The notes below the pieces were generated by a model, which saw nothing but the letters and a program-made list of their open reading frames with translations, was not told where the DNA came from and searched no databases. From the NCBI RefSeq assembly GCF_020733635.1, contig NZ_JAJFZL010000001.1:620001-684000 (forward strand): DNA of 64,000 nucleotides, given 5' to 3'. Every line of letters begins with the position of its first letter. Position 1 is the stretch's first letter. Position numbers and translations under genes: made by a program. Shown here piece after piece: positions 1-9,357 of this stretch. Source of the DNA: Nocardia spumae. Its GTDB lineage: Bacteria; Actinomycetota; Actinomycetes; Mycobacteriales; Mycobacteriaceae.

Positions 1-564
1 CGGCTGGACCCGGAGCTGCTCGCGCACGGCGACCGCCGCAATGTCGTCGACGCCTACCGCTACTGGACCCGGGACGCGATCGTCGCCGATATCGACACCC
101 GCCGCCATCCGCTGCACATCGCGATCGAGAACTTCGGGCACGACGCGAATATCGGCACCGTCGTGCGCACCGCCAACGCCTTCGCCGCGGCGGCGGTGCA
201 CATCGTCGGCCGGCGCCGCTGGAACCGCCGCGGGGCCATGGTGACCGACCGCTATCAGCACATCGTGCATCACAGCGATATCGCCGAACTGCTCGATTTC
301 GCCGACGGCGCGAATCTGACAGTTGTCGCGGTGGACAATGTCGCGGGTTCGGTCCCGCTGGAGACCGTCGAATTGCCCCGCGACTGCCTGCTGCTGTTCG
401 GGCAGGAGGGCCCGGGTGTCACCGAGGCCGCCAAACAGGCCGCGCGCATGACGGTGTCCATCGCGCAGTTCGGCTCCACCCGCAGTATCAATGCCGGCGT
501 GGCCGCGGGAATCGCCATGCACGCGTGGATAACTCAACACGCTGATCTCGATCGCGCCTGGTAG
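1..564 (+). CDS. TrmH/SpoU-family RNA 2'-O-methyltransferase (5' end cut by window)
   Basis: The reading frame is open from base 1 to a TAG at 562, giving 187 residues of the C-terminal SPOUT methyltransferase domain; the N-terminus lies outside the window. Family motifs are visible: the IENFGHDANIGTVVRTANAF segment (motif 1, with the invariant N-x-G-x-x-x-R), LLLFGQEGPGV (motif 2) and STRSINAGVAAGIAM (motif 3). These form the knotted SAM-binding site that methylates a ribose 2'-OH in rRNA or tRNA. The exact RNA target cannot be read from sequence. It resembles M. tuberculosis Rv0380c in type. Its end meets the convergent UvrA-like gene with a 3-base gap. Confidence 0.88.
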   Translation, partial: RLDPELLAHGDRRNVVDAYRYWTRDAIVADIDTRRHPLHIAIENFGHDANIGTVVRTANAFAAAAVHIVGRRRWNRRGAMVTDRYQHIVHHSDIAELLDFADGANLTVVAVDNVAGSVPLETVELPRDCLLLFGQEGPGVTEAAKQAARMTVSIAQFGSTRSINAGVAAGIAMHAWITQHADLDRAW

Positions 565-567
565 CGG

Positions 568-2796
568 TCACCGCTCGCGCAGTGCGGCCGCGGTTTCCGA
601 CTCCGCGCACCGCAGTAGCTGATCCGGGGTGCCTTCGAAGACGATCCGGCCGCCGTGCCGTCCGGGCCCCGGACCGAGATCGATGACGCGGTCCGCCGCC
701 CGGACGATATCGAGATCGTGTTCGACCACGACCACGGTGTTGCCCTTGTCGATCAGGCGGTCGAGCAGTTCGAGCAGGGTGTCGATATCGCGCAGATGCA
801 GTCCCGTCGTGGGTTCGTCGAGGACGTAGAGGGTGTTGCTGTCGGCGCGAGCGAGCTCCTTGGCGATTTTCAGCCGCTGGCATTCGCCGCCGGACAGGGT
901 GGTCAGCGACTGGCCGAGGCGCAGATAGCCCAGGCCGACCTCGTCGAGGTGGCGCAGCGCGCGGGCGACGGCCGGTACCGGCAGCCGGTGATTCGCCTCC
1001 GCGATGGTCAATTCGTCGATATCGGCGATGCTCAGCCCGTCCACGGTGTAGCCGAGGGCACGAGCGCCGAATCGGCGGCCGCCGCAGCTTTCGCAGGGCG
1101 TCTCCCTGCCGTCCATGAACGCCAGATCGGTGTAGATCACCCCGGCACCGCCGCACGCCGGGCAGGCACCCTCGGAATTGGCGCTGAACAGCGCTTCGCT
1201 CACACCGTGCCGCTTCGCGAACAACCGGCGTATCGCCGGTGCGATGCCGGCGTAGGTGAGTGGGGTGGAGCGGCGGTTGGTACTGACCGCGCGCTGATCG
1301 ACCACCGTGGCCGGATAACGGTCGGTCAGTTCCCGCGCCAGACTGGACTTCCCCGATCCGGCGACTCCGGTCAGGACGGTCAGGACACCGGTCGCGATAT
1401 CGACCGAGATGTCGCGCAGGTTGTTGCGGGTCGCGTTGTCCACCCTCAGTTTTCCGGTCGGTATCCGCGGTTTCCGCCGGGGACGCCGCCGGCGCAGGCC
1501 CTGACCGGTCGGTGTATCGGCCGCGCGCAGGGTGTCGAAATCTCCGGTGAAGACGATCCGCCCGCCCGCGGTGCCCGCTCCCGGGCCGACCTCGACGATC
1601 CGGTCGGCGACGCGTAGCACCGCCGGGTCGTGCTCCACCACCAGTACACTGTTTCCCCGGTCCCGCAGCGATTTCAGGATGTCGGTCATCGATCGCACAT
1701 CGTGCGGATGCAGTCCGACGGTGGGCTCGTCGAAGATGTACAGCATTTCGGTGAGACTGCTCCCGAGGTGCCGCACGGTTTTGATGCGCTGCGATTCGCC
1801 ACCGGACAGCGTGGTCGTCGGCCGCGAGAGCGACAGATAGCCCAGCCCGATCGCGACCAGTGCGCACAGCCGCTCCCGCAGTGCGGTCACCACCGGAATT
1901 ACCTCCGGCGCCCGCACATCGGCAATCAACTCGGCCAGCTCGCTGATTTCCATCCGGCTCATCTCCACGATGCCGCGGCCGAGGACCCGGGCCGCGCGCG
2001 CCGCCGGGTTCAGTCGCTCACCGCCACATTCCGTACACGGACCCGAATGGGTGAAGCGTTGCAGCACTGCCTGTTTGCGGTCGGAGAGGGTGTCCGCGGT
2101 GTGCAGGTGGATTCGCTCGAACAGGGCCACCACTCCCTCGTAGTCCGCGGGCAGACCCAGTTCCGGCGCCGCCGCGGAGCTGCCGTGCAGCAGCGCCGCG
2201 CGTGCGGCCGGGCTCCACATTCGCACCGGAACGCCCGGGTCGAAGGCATCGTGGTCGGTGTATCGGCGGTACCAGTACTGCCCGGGTGCGAAACCCGGCA
2301 GCCGAATCGCTCCCTGTTCCAGTGACAGCTCGGGGTCCAGCAGCCGTTCGACGTCGGTGACCAGTGTTTCCCCCAATCCCGAACAGGCCGGGCACATTCC
2401 GGCCGGATCGTTGAACGAGAAGTGGTTCGACTCCCCGGCATGGGGCTGTCCGATACGTGAAAACAGCAGTCGCAGATAGGTATATGCGTCGGTGATGGTG
2501 CCGACGGTCGAGCGTATGTTGCCGCCCAGGCGCTTCTGGTCGATGACCACCACCGGGGAGAGGCCGTCGATCAGATCGACATCGGGACGGTCCCAGCGCG
2601 GTAGCCGGTTGCGCACGAACGGCGGATAGGTCTCGTTGACCTGATAGCCGGCTTCGGCGGCGATGGTGTCGAAGACCAGCGACGACTTCCCGGAGCCGGA
2701 CACCCCGGCGAATACCACCAGGCTTCGTCGCGGTACGTCGATATCCACATTGTCGAGGTTGTTGGTGCGTGCGGCGCGGATGCGGATCGAGGTCAT
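568..2796 (-). CDS. UvrA-like ABC-type ATPase (UvrA paralogue)
   Basis: The 742-residue protein has the double ABC ATPase layout of UvrA. Walker A GVSGSGKSS lies at residues 31-39 and a second, GVAGSGKSS, near 474. The two signature motifs LSGGESQRIK and LSGGECQRLK are each followed by a DEPT Walker B. Zinc-type CxxC pairs occur (CPACSG, CTECGG, CPACGG, CESCGG). It is shorter than housekeeping UvrA (about 940-1000 residues), so it is more likely a UvrA2/DrrC-like paralogue used in tolerance to DNA-binding drugs than the main repair subunit; this role is inferred. I chose the ATG giving MTSIRIRAAR because the ABC fold begins there. A longer frame upstream would run into the divergent regulator gene. 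Confidence 0.88.
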   Translation of the reverse strand: MTSIRIRAARTNNLDNVDIDVPRRSLVVFAGVSGSGKSSLVFDTIAAEAGYQVNETYPPFVRNRLPRWDRPDVDLIDGLSPVVVIDQKRLGGNIRSTVGTITDAYTYLRLLFSRIGQPHAGESNHFSFNDPAGMCPACSGLGETLVTDVERLLDPELSLEQGAIRLPGFAPGQYWYRRYTDHDAFDPGVPVRMWSPAARAALLHGSSAAAPELGLPADYEGVVALFERIHLHTADTLSDRKQAVLQRFTHSGPCTECGGERLNPAARAARVLGRGIVEMSRMEISELAELIADVRAPEVIPVVTALRERLCALVAIGLGYLSLSRPTTTLSGGESQRIKTVRHLGSSLTEMLYIFDEPTVGLHPHDVRSMTDILKSLRDRGNSVLVVEHDPAVLRVADRIVEVGPGAGTAGGRIVFTGDFDTLRAADTPTGQGLRRRRPRRKPRIPTGKLRVDNATRNNLRDISVDIATGVLTVLTGVAGSGKSSLARELTDRYPATVVDQRAVSTNRRSTPLTYAGIAPAIRRLFAKRHGVSEALFSANSEGACPACGGAGVIYTDLAFMDGRETPCESCGGRRFGARALGYTVDGLSIADIDELTIAEANHRLPVPAVARALRHLDEVGLGYLRLGQSLTTLSGGECQRLKIAKELARADSNTLYVLDEPTTGLHLRDIDTLLELLDRLIDKGNTVVVVEHDLDIVRAADRVIDLGPGPGRHGGRIVFEGTPDQLLRCAESETAAALRER

Positions 2797-2857
2797 GAAA
2801 CCGACGCTAGGAGCAGATGTGGTCACTTTCCGGCCGCAATTGGCGGATGCTGGGGGT

Positions 2858-3862
2858 ATGACTGTCACCGGACGGCTGTTCGACCTCCTGGCATATCTGC
2901 AGACGGGCCGCAGTTTCAGCGGCGCCGAGCTGGCCGCGCGTTTGGAGACCAGTCCGCGCACGGTCCGTCGCGACGTCGAGCGACTGCGCGCGTTCGGTTA
3001 TCCGGTCACGACCCAGCCCGGTCCGGGCGGGTTCTACCGGCTCTCGGCGGGACGTACGCTCCCGCCGCTGGTGTTCGACGACGACGAGGCGATCGCCACC
3101 GTGGTCGGGCTGGGAATGCTCGCCGCCACCGGATCGCCGGAGCCCGGCGTCGCCGAGCGCGATGCCGCGCCACCGTCCGGTGCCGATATCGGTGTCGCCG
3201 CGGCGCGTGCGTTCGGCAAGATCGACCAGTTGTTGCCGAAACGCCTGCGGGCGCGAACGATTGCGGTGCGGGCGACGGTGGAGGCCGCCGCCGTCGAGGC
3301 GCCGGTCGTCGATGCGGCACGGCTCGCGGCCGTCGCCCGGGCGGCGGTCGACCACGAGCATCTGAACTTCACCTACCGCAGCCGCGGCGGTACTACTACG
3401 CACCGCCGCGTGGAGCCCTATCGGCAGGTGTATCGGCATCTGCGCTGGTACCTGCTGGCCTGGGATCGTGATCGTGCCGACTGGCGGACCTTCCGCCTCG
3501 ATCGGGTCAGCGATATCGTCTGCGCCGGAACGCATTTCGAACCCCGGCCGCTGCCGGCGGAATCGGCCGCGGCCTATCTGCGCCGCGAGCTCACCGCGGG
3601 CCGGCATCGAGTCGTGGCCACCGTGGAGGCGCCGGCATCGACCGTCGCCGACATGCTGCGATTCCAGGACTGCGATATCGAATCGATCGATGCGCGACGG
3701 TGCCTGCTGACCACCTGGGTCGACTCCTTCGAGTGGTTGATCCTCAATCTCGGTGTCCTGGAAGCGGATTTCGTCATCGAGGAGCCTGCCGAGTACCGCG
3801 AGCGCTGTCGCGTGCTGGCCGCTCGGCTGAACCGGGCCGCCGTGGCACCGCCGGACCGGTGA
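2858..3862 (+). CDS. HTH/WYL-domain transcriptional regulator (YafY/YobV type)
   Basis: The 334-residue protein has an N-terminal winged helix (LLAYLQTGRSFSGAELAARL, then a recognition helix with SPRTVRRDVERLRAFG). A C-terminal WYL domain carries WYLLAWDRD and FRLDRVSD. WYL regulators bind nucleic-acid or nucleotide signals and often control DNA-damage or stress genes. It is divergent from the UvrA-like gene across only 61 bases, so it probably controls that gene and itself. The ATG at 2858 starts directly before the conserved domain; an upstream in-frame extension would overlap the neighbouring gene. A 97-base spacer follows before the GH76 gene. Confidence 0.9.
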   Translation: MTVTGRLFDLLAYLQTGRSFSGAELAARLETSPRTVRRDVERLRAFGYPVTTQPGPGGFYRLSAGRTLPPLVFDDDEAIATVVGLGMLAATGSPEPGVAERDAAPPSGADIGVAAARAFGKIDQLLPKRLRARTIAVRATVEAAAVEAPVVDAARLAAVARAAVDHEHLNFTYRSRGGTTTHRRVEPYRQVYRHLRWYLLAWDRDRADWRTFRLDRVSDIVCAGTHFEPRPLPAESAAAYLRRELTAGRHRVVATVEAPASTVADMLRFQDCDIESIDARRCLLTTWVDSFEWLILNLGVLEADFVIEEPAEYRERCRVLAARLNRAAVAPPDR

Positions 3863-3959
3863 CCGGCCGATGGGACATCTCCCCGGCAGATCGCGGATAC
3901 GGTTCGATCGCGTAACAAATCGGGCGCGAAATCGAGGGTGGAACTGGCACCATGTACCC

Positions 3960-5156
3960 ATGAACTCGCGGAGCGACGACGTGCAACCGCGTCCGCCTCT
4001 GCGGCGGGGGCGCGCACGAGTCGATTCCGCTGCTGAGCCGGGCGCCGAAATCTGGGGACGCAGAGCGGACGCGGCCGAATCCGCTGTCGTGTCGCGGCAT
4101 CTGCGGCGGCTGTGGCTGCTGCCCGGGACCGATCTGGGGGTGGTCGGCTGGCCCGCGACCCCGGCCGAGCGGCTGTTCTTCACCTGGAACTACTGGTGGC
4201 AGGCGCATCTCATCGACTGCGCGGTCGATGCCGTCGATCGCGCGGCGACCGCGGACCGCACCGCGCGGGTCGCCACCCTCGCCCGCACCCATCGGCTGCG
4301 CAATATCACCGGCTGGACCAACAACTATTACGACGATATGGCGTGGCTCGCAATCGCTTTGGAGCGTGCCGAGCGTAGCGGAGGCAGCTCCGAGCTCCGC
4401 GGTGGGCTGAGTGCGCTGGAGCAGCAGCTGACGGCCGGCTGGCAACCGGAGATCGGTGCGGTGCCGTGGCGTAAGGGCGACGACTATTTCAACGCGCCCG
4501 CCAACGGTCCCACCGCCATCGCCTTGGCGCGGCTGGGTCATCACGATCGCGCGGCGCGGATCGCCGACTGGATCGATGCGACTCTGCGTGATCCGGAATC
4601 CGGGTTGATTCTCGACGGCATCCATCTGCCGGGGGGCCGGATCGAACGGCCGACGTTCACCTACTGTCAGGGCGTGGTGCTCGGACTGGAAACCGAACTC
4701 GCCGTGCACACCGGTGACATCCGTCATGCCGAGCGGGTGGTGCGCTTGACGCACGCGGTCGAGGAGCGGATGACGGCCGAGAAGGTGATCACCGGCGGCA
4801 GTGGCGGCGACGGCGGGTTGTTCAACGGGATCCTGGCCCGATATCTGGCACTGGTCGCGATCATGCTGCCGGGTGACGACGCGACGCAGCGCCTGGCCCG
4901 GCAATCGGCCGCCGCGATCGTCAAGGTTTCGGCCCGCGCGGCCTGGGAGCACCGGCTCGAGGTGGAAGGGGATCCGCTGTTCGGGCCCGACTGGGCAATC
5001 CCTGCCCGGCTGCCGCACGGCACGGCCGGTGCGGGACGGCCGACTCCGGGTGGTTCGGTCAGCCCGTCGCGCACTCCCGAGCGTGATCTGTCGGTGCAGT
5101 TGTCGGGCTGGATGTTGATGGAAGCGGCGCAGGTGGTGACCGCCGCCGGACTCTAG
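3960..5156 (+). CDS. Glycoside hydrolase family 76 protein (Rv0365c-like)
   Basis: The 398-residue protein is rich in an (alpha/alpha)6-barrel pattern. It has the GH76 hallmark NNYYDDMAWLAIAL with the catalytic Asp-Asp pair, plus TWNYWWQAH and TFTYCQGVVLGLE. GH76 enzymes hydrolyse alpha-1,6-mannan linkages; in mycolata these occur in lipomannan and lipoarabinomannan. No signal peptide is visible, as in M. tuberculosis Rv0365c, so the site of action and substrate are uncertain. The ATG at 3960 gives MNSRSDD; a longer frame begins at 3870 but has no family similarity. It is followed by two convergent DedA genes, matching the Rv0363-Rv0365 neighbourhood. Confidence 0.85.
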   Translation: MNSRSDDVQPRPPLRRGRARVDSAAEPGAEIWGRRADAAESAVVSRHLRRLWLLPGTDLGVVGWPATPAERLFFTWNYWWQAHLIDCAVDAVDRAATADRTARVATLARTHRLRNITGWTNNYYDDMAWLAIALERAERSGGSSELRGGLSALEQQLTAGWQPEIGAVPWRKGDDYFNAPANGPTAIALARLGHHDRAARIADWIDATLRDPESGLILDGIHLPGGRIERPTFTYCQGVVLGLETELAVHTGDIRHAERVVRLTHAVEERMTAEKVITGGSGGDGGLFNGILARYLALVAIMLPGDDATQRLARQSAAAIVKVSARAAWEHRLEVEGDPLFGPDWAIPARLPHGTAGAGRPTPGGSVSPSRTPERDLSVQLSGWMLMEAAQVVTAAGL

Positions 5157-5166
5157 GGCCGGTGGA

Positions 5167-5946
5167 TCAGTGCCGCGGGTCGGTCCACACGATGCGGGTG
5201 TGACTCGCGGATACCGTGCGCTCGGACCGCACGGTGCGCAGCGGCACCGTGTCCGCGTGCTCCTCGCCCGGAGCGCACTCCAGATCGAGATCGAAGTCCT
5301 CGGTCGGCCGTGCCATCTCGGCGCGGTATTGCCGCAGTCCGAGGGCGGTGCCGACGATCAACACCACGACGAGCGATCCGCTCACCGTCGGCATCAGCCA
5401 CGAGACCTTGTTCAGATAGCCGCCGGTGTAATAGCCGAGCAGCAGCAGAATCGGCGCCCAGATCACCGCGCCGATCGAACTGGCCACGGTGTAGCGGCGA
5501 TGGTCCATACCGGCGGCGCCGGCCACCAGCGGGCACAGCGTGCGCACCCACGGAATCCAGCGCGCCACCAGCACGGCCGCGAACCCGTGCCGATGCAGGA
5601 GGTCGGAGACCCGCGCCAGATTCTCGGCATTGACGTATCTGCCGTTCTTCCGCGCGATCAGGCGATGGCCGGTTCGCGCGCCGATCACATACCCCACCTG
5701 ATTACCGGCGATCGCCGCGATCATGGTCGCCACCACCAGACCCCACACCTGGGTGTGCCCGGTCTCGTGGGACGCGAAGATGATGCCCGCGGTCAGCAAC
5801 ATCGAATCGCCGGGCAGGAACAGCCCGATGATCACCGCGCACTCGAGGAAGACGAAGACCAGGACCACGGTCCACACGAGTGCCGGCCCGGCGGAGTGCA
5901 GGGGATCGAATCCGCCCAGAGCGAGGGGTAACGGGGTGGCAGGCAA
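5167..5946 (-). CDS. DedA-family (SNARE-associated/VTT) membrane protein
   Basis: The 259-residue protein has about five hydrophobic segments. DedA hallmarks are present: LPGDSMLLTAG after the first helix, GNQVGYVIGARTG, the amphipathic stretch with RHGFAAVLVARWIPWVRT, and PLVAGAAGM. DedA proteins are thought to act as proton-dependent phospholipid carriers (undecaprenyl-phosphate or other lipid flipping). The C-terminal 50 residues are charged and cytosolic-looking. The gene lies 5 bases downstream of a second dedA gene on the same strand, so the two are probably cotranscribed; substrate difference between the copies is unknown. Confidence 0.88.
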   Translation of the reverse strand: MPATPLPLALGGFDPLHSAGPALVWTVVLVFVFLECAVIIGLFLPGDSMLLTAGIIFASHETGHTQVWGLVVATMIAAIAGNQVGYVIGARTGHRLIARKNGRYVNAENLARVSDLLHRHGFAAVLVARWIPWVRTLCPLVAGAAGMDHRRYTVASSIGAVIWAPILLLLGYYTGGYLNKVSWLMPTVSGSLVVVLIVGTALGLRQYRAEMARPTEDFDLDLECAPGEEHADTVPLRTVRSERTVSASHTRIVWTDPRH

Positions 5947-5951
5947 TGGTG

Positions 5952-6692
5952 TCAGTGCGTGGGTTCGTTCGTCGACACGGACAACTCGGGCTCCTCGACC
6001 TCGAGCACGGGTTCGTGATTACGCAGCTTCTTCGCCACCGAGATGATGGCGGGCAGGATCGAGACGAACACGATCAGCAGGAAGATGCCCTCGATGTGAT
6101 CGCGGATGAACGACACATTGCCCAGGAAGTAGCCGAGGATCGTGACGCCGCCGCCCCACAGCACGCCGCCGATGATGTCGAAGGTCAGGAACTTGCGGTA
6201 GTCCATCTTCGACACACCGGCCAGGACCGGCATGAACGTGCGGACCACCGGGACGAACCGCGCCAGGATGATGGTCTTGGGACCGTACTTCTCGAAGAAC
6301 GCGTGCGTCTCGGTGATGTAGCGCTGTTTGAAGAAGCGCCCATCCTCCTTGTGGAACAGCGCCGGCCCGATGGCCCGGCCGATCCAATAGGCGCACTGAT
6401 CACCGGCGATGGCGGTGAGCGCCACCGCGGGCAGCAGGACCCAGATGGAGACGGGGGGATTCTCGGTCGCCGCGAGCAGACCGCCGGTGAACAGCAGCGA
6501 ATCACCCGGAAGGATCGGGAACAGCAACCCTGTCTCGATGAAGACGATGACCAGAATGGCAGGCAGCACCGCATTCGACAGCCATGTGTGTTCGAGCAGG
6601 TACATGGGGTCGAGCAGCTGCTTGACGGAGAATCCGTCGGCGAGAGTGTTCGTTATGGCCAGCATGGTCACGGGCCCCACAGTACCGGTCAC
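5952..6692 (-). CDS. DedA-family membrane protein (Rv0364-like)
   Basis: The 246-residue protein has the DedA pattern: ILPGDSLLFTGGLLA, GDQCAYWIGRAIG, KYGPKTIILARFVPVVRT and PVLAGVSKM, with about five membrane segments and a charged tail. It corresponds in position and sequence type to M. tuberculosis Rv0364, which sits beside fba. Two starts are possible, ATG at 6692 (MTGTVG) or 6665 (MLAITN). It is the promoter-proximal member of a two-gene dedA operon and is divergent from fba across 168 bases. Confidence 0.88.
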   Translation of the reverse strand: MTGTVGPVTMLAITNTLADGFSVKQLLDPMYLLEHTWLSNAVLPAILVIVFIETGLLFPILPGDSLLFTGGLLAATENPPVSIWVLLPAVALTAIAGDQCAYWIGRAIGPALFHKEDGRFFKQRYITETHAFFEKYGPKTIILARFVPVVRTFMPVLAGVSKMDYRKFLTFDIIGGVLWGGGVTILGYFLGNVSFIRDHIEGIFLLIVFVSILPAIISVAKKLRNHEPVLEVEEPELSVSTNEPTH

Positions 6693-6860
6693 CTACCGAT
6701 CGCACCGAACCTCACGGGAACCTCTCAGGAGGTGGCGATTTTCGGACAGGGCTGGGAGATACCACGACGACCTGATCCCGCCTTTCGCGGCGACGGACCG
6801 TGAACTTAGGGTATGCACTGACAGAATTGTTGTTCGCAGCACACTTACGGAGGTCACTCA

Positions 6861-7898
6861 GTGCCCATCGCGACTCCGGAGGTCTACGCCGAGATGCTCG
6901 GTCGGGCCAAAGAGAACTCCTTCGCCTTCCCCGCGATCAACTGCACCTCGTCGGAGACGATCAACGCGGCCATCCGCGGTTTCGCCGAGGCCGGCAGTGA
7001 CGGCATCATCCAGTTCTCCACCGGCGGCGCCGAATTCGGTTCCGGTCTGGGTGTGAAGGATATGGTCACCGGTGCGGTGGCGCTGGCGGAGTTCGCCCAT
7101 GTGGTGGCAGCCAAGTACGACGTCACGATCGCCCTGCACACCGACCACTGCCCCAAGGACAAGCTGGACACCTTCGTCCGGCCACTGCTGGCCATCTCCG
7201 CCGAGCGGGTCAAGGCCGGGCAGAACCCGTTGTTCCAGTCCCACATGTGGGACGGATCGGCCGTTCCGATCGACGAGAACTTGAAAATCGCCGGAGAGCT
7301 CCTCGCTCAGACCGCCGCGGCGAACATCATTCTCGAGGTCGAGATCGGTGTCGTCGGTGGTGAAGAGGACGGCGTCGAGGCCGAGATCAACGAGAAGCTG
7401 TACACCTCGTCCGAGGACTTCGCCAAGACCATCGACGCCCTCGGCGCCGGCGAGAACGGCAAGTACCTGCTGGCCGCCACCTTCGGCAATGTGCACGGCG
7501 TGTACAAGCCGGGCAATGTGGTGCTCAAGCCCGAGGTGCTGGCCGAAGGGCAGCGCGTGGCCGCCGCCAAGCTGGGCCTGGGCGATGGCGCCAAGCCGTT
7601 CGACTTCGTCTTCCACGGCGGTTCGGGCTCGCTGAAGTCCGAGATCGACGATTCGCTGAAATACGGCGTGGTGAAGATGAACGTCGACACCGACACCCAG
7701 TACGCGTTCACCCGCCCGGTGGCCGGCCACATGTTCGCCAACTACGACGGCGTGCTGAAGATCGACGGTGAGGTCGGCAACAAGAAGGTCTACGACCCGC
7801 GCAGCTACCTGAAGAAGGCCGAGGCCGCGATGTCCGAGCGGGTCGTCGAGGCCTGCAACGACCTGCGTTCGGCCGGCAAATCGGTGAGCGCGAAGTAG
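6861..7898 (+). CDS. fba: Class II fructose-1,6-bisphosphate aldolase
   Basis: The 345-residue enzyme catalyses reversible cleavage of fructose-1,6-bisphosphate to DHAP and glyceraldehyde-3-phosphate in glycolysis and gluconeogenesis. Class II zinc-ligand motifs are clear: ALHTDHCPKD (Asp/His), EVEIGVVGGEEDG (Glu), FGNVHGVYKPG (His) and FDFVFHGGSGS (His), then KMNVDTDTQYAFTRP. Length matches M. tuberculosis Fba (344). The GTG start at 6861 is preceded by a good ribosome site (GGAGGT, positions 6849-6854). A perfect hairpin terminator follows the stop codon. Confidence 0.97.
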   Translation: MPIATPEVYAEMLGRAKENSFAFPAINCTSSETINAAIRGFAEAGSDGIIQFSTGGAEFGSGLGVKDMVTGAVALAEFAHVVAAKYDVTIALHTDHCPKDKLDTFVRPLLAISAERVKAGQNPLFQSHMWDGSAVPIDENLKIAGELLAQTAAANIILEVEIGVVGGEEDGVEAEINEKLYTSSEDFAKTIDALGAGENGKYLLAATFGNVHGVYKPGNVVLKPEVLAEGQRVAAAKLGLGDGAKPFDFVFHGGSGSLKSEIDDSLKYGVVKMNVDTDTQYAFTRPVAGHMFANYDGVLKIDGEVGNKKVYDPRSYLKKAEAAMSERVVEACNDLRSAGKSVSAK

Positions 7899-7916
7899 GC
7901 TGAGCCGGCGCTCGAC

Positions 7917-7952
7917 CGAGGGTGCGGTGACCGTCCGGTCACCGCACCCTCG
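7917..7952 (+). terminator. Perfect 16-bp hairpin downstream of fba
   Basis: The arms CGAGGGTGCGGTGACC (7917-7932) and GGTCACCGCACCCTCG (7937-7952) are perfectly complementary around a 4-base loop GTCC. The hairpin begins 19 bases after the fba stop. There is no T-tract, which is normal for actinobacterial terminators of this type. Confidence 0.85.
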
Positions 7953-8018
7953 GCGCATCACCCCCCATCGCCGGTTGTCCCGAGCGGGACCGCACGCGAT
8001 GATCTTTGCTGTGAGCAC

Positions 8019-9236
8019 ATGGGCAATTCGCCGGGTCCGGCAGCGACCCGGCCGGCACGAAGCGCGGGACCTGTGAGCAATCCGACCGGCCCCCAACCTG
8101 TTACACCGTCTCCGACCGGTCTCGACCTGAGGCTGCTCGGCCCGGTGCAACTACTGGTCGGCGGGGAATCCGTCGCGGTGGGCGGGCCGAAACCACGGGC
8201 CCTGCTGGCCGCGCTGACGGTCAACCGGCGGCGAGCGGTGTCCTCGCAGGCACTGGCCGATATCGTCTGGAACGAGGATCCGCCGGACTCCTATCAGGCG
8301 AGTCTGCAGGTGTTCGTCTCCAATATTCGTAAGGCCCTGCGCAATTCGGGGATCGATCCGGCCGCGGTATTGCGCACCGAGTCCTCGGGATATCGGCTCG
8401 AGGTGGCCGACGACGATTGTGATCTGGGCCGCTTCGAGACCACCCGCAAGGCCGCGGCCGAGGCGGCCGCGGCCGGTGACCACGAGACGGCGTCGCGGAT
8501 GTTCGGTGCGGCACTGGAACAGTGGAGCGGCACAGCGCTCGACGACCTGTCCGGAACCCGCTTCGCCGACACCTTCGCCACCGCGATGGACGAGGAGCGG
8601 CTGCTGGTGGCATCCGCACGCATCGATGCCGAGATCGCCTGCGGCCGAGCCTCTTCGGTGGTTGGCGAACTGGTGTCGATGACCACGGCCCATCCCATGC
8701 GGGAACCGCTGTGGGTGCAGCTGATCACCGCGCTGTACCTGTCCGGCCGGCAAGCCGACGCCCTCGAGGCCTGCCGCCGGGTCCGGACCGTGCTCGCCGA
8801 CGAGCTCGGGATCGATCCCGGACCGGCGCTGGTCGAACTGGAGAAGCGGGTCCTGCGCCAGGAGCCACTCAATACGCTGGCGATCGCTCAGGTCGAGCGG
8901 ATGGCGAAGGCGATGACCGAAACCGTCACCGAGACTCCGCGCAGCGCCCGGGCCGGGCGGCTGCGGATGCCGGACGGCCGGGCGGTGCCGATCGCCAAGG
9001 GCGGGTTGAAGATCGGCCGTATGACCGACAACGATCTGATTCTCGACGATCCGAAGGTCAGCCGCTATCACGCGCATGTACTGCCCAGCCGGGCGGGCAT
9101 ATTGATCAAGGACCTCGCCTCGGCGAACGGGATCTACGTCGACGACGAGGTCGTGGACGGCGGCACGATGCTGTTCGGCGGCGAGCTGATCCGGATCGGG
9201 TCGACACTGCTGAGTTTCGAGGCGGAAACCGAATGA
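8019..9236 (+). CDS. EmbR-like regulator: winged helix, BTAD and FHA domains
   Basis: The 405-residue protein has an OmpR/SARP-type DNA-binding domain (about residues 35-115), a bacterial transcriptional activation domain (about 120-270, including HPMREPLWVQLITALYLSGR) and a C-terminal FHA domain. FHA landmarks are GRMTDNDLIL, SRYHAHV and ASANGIYVD, the phosphothreonine-binding Gly-Arg, Ser, His and Asn-Gly positions. The same three-domain order is found in mycobacterial EmbR, which is phosphorylated by Ser/Thr kinases and activates arabinosyltransferase genes. No emb genes are in the window, so the targets are unknown. ATG 8019 is followed by a Pro-rich lead-in; GTG about 19 codons later is an alternative start. 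Confidence 0.82.
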   Translation: MGNSPGPAATRPARSAGPVSNPTGPQPVTPSPTGLDLRLLGPVQLLVGGESVAVGGPKPRALLAALTVNRRRAVSSQALADIVWNEDPPDSYQASLQVFVSNIRKALRNSGIDPAAVLRTESSGYRLEVADDDCDLGRFETTRKAAAEAAAAGDHETASRMFGAALEQWSGTALDDLSGTRFADTFATAMDEERLLVASARIDAEIACGRASSVVGELVSMTTAHPMREPLWVQLITALYLSGRQADALEACRRVRTVLADELGIDPGPALVELEKRVLRQEPLNTLAIAQVERMAKAMTETVTETPRSARAGRLRMPDGRAVPIAKGGLKIGRMTDNDLILDDPKVSRYHAHVLPSRAGILIKDLASANGIYVDDEVVDGGTMLFGGELIRIGSTLLSFEAETE

Positions 9237-9357
9237 CACTCGTGTCTCGTCGGTAAACGCCGATGACGAGCGTCGTCCGGGTAGGGTCGGCTGCGAATCA
9301 TGCCAGCGGGGTGAGGACGCGGGCGAAACAGTCGATCGCATTCGCGAGGGGTTCCGT

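Noticed and set aside
488..1867. A 459-codon open frame on the minus strand inside the UvrA-like gene
   Set aside because: It is a second frame of the same strand within the UvrA-like coding region. Its Arg/Pro-rich translation has no domain, while the UvrA frame has every expected motif.
3530..3545. tRNA T-loop-like sequence (TTCGAACCCC context)
   Set aside because: It lies inside the WYL regulator coding region. No acceptor stem or anticodon arm can be folded around it. No tRNA was found elsewhere in the window.
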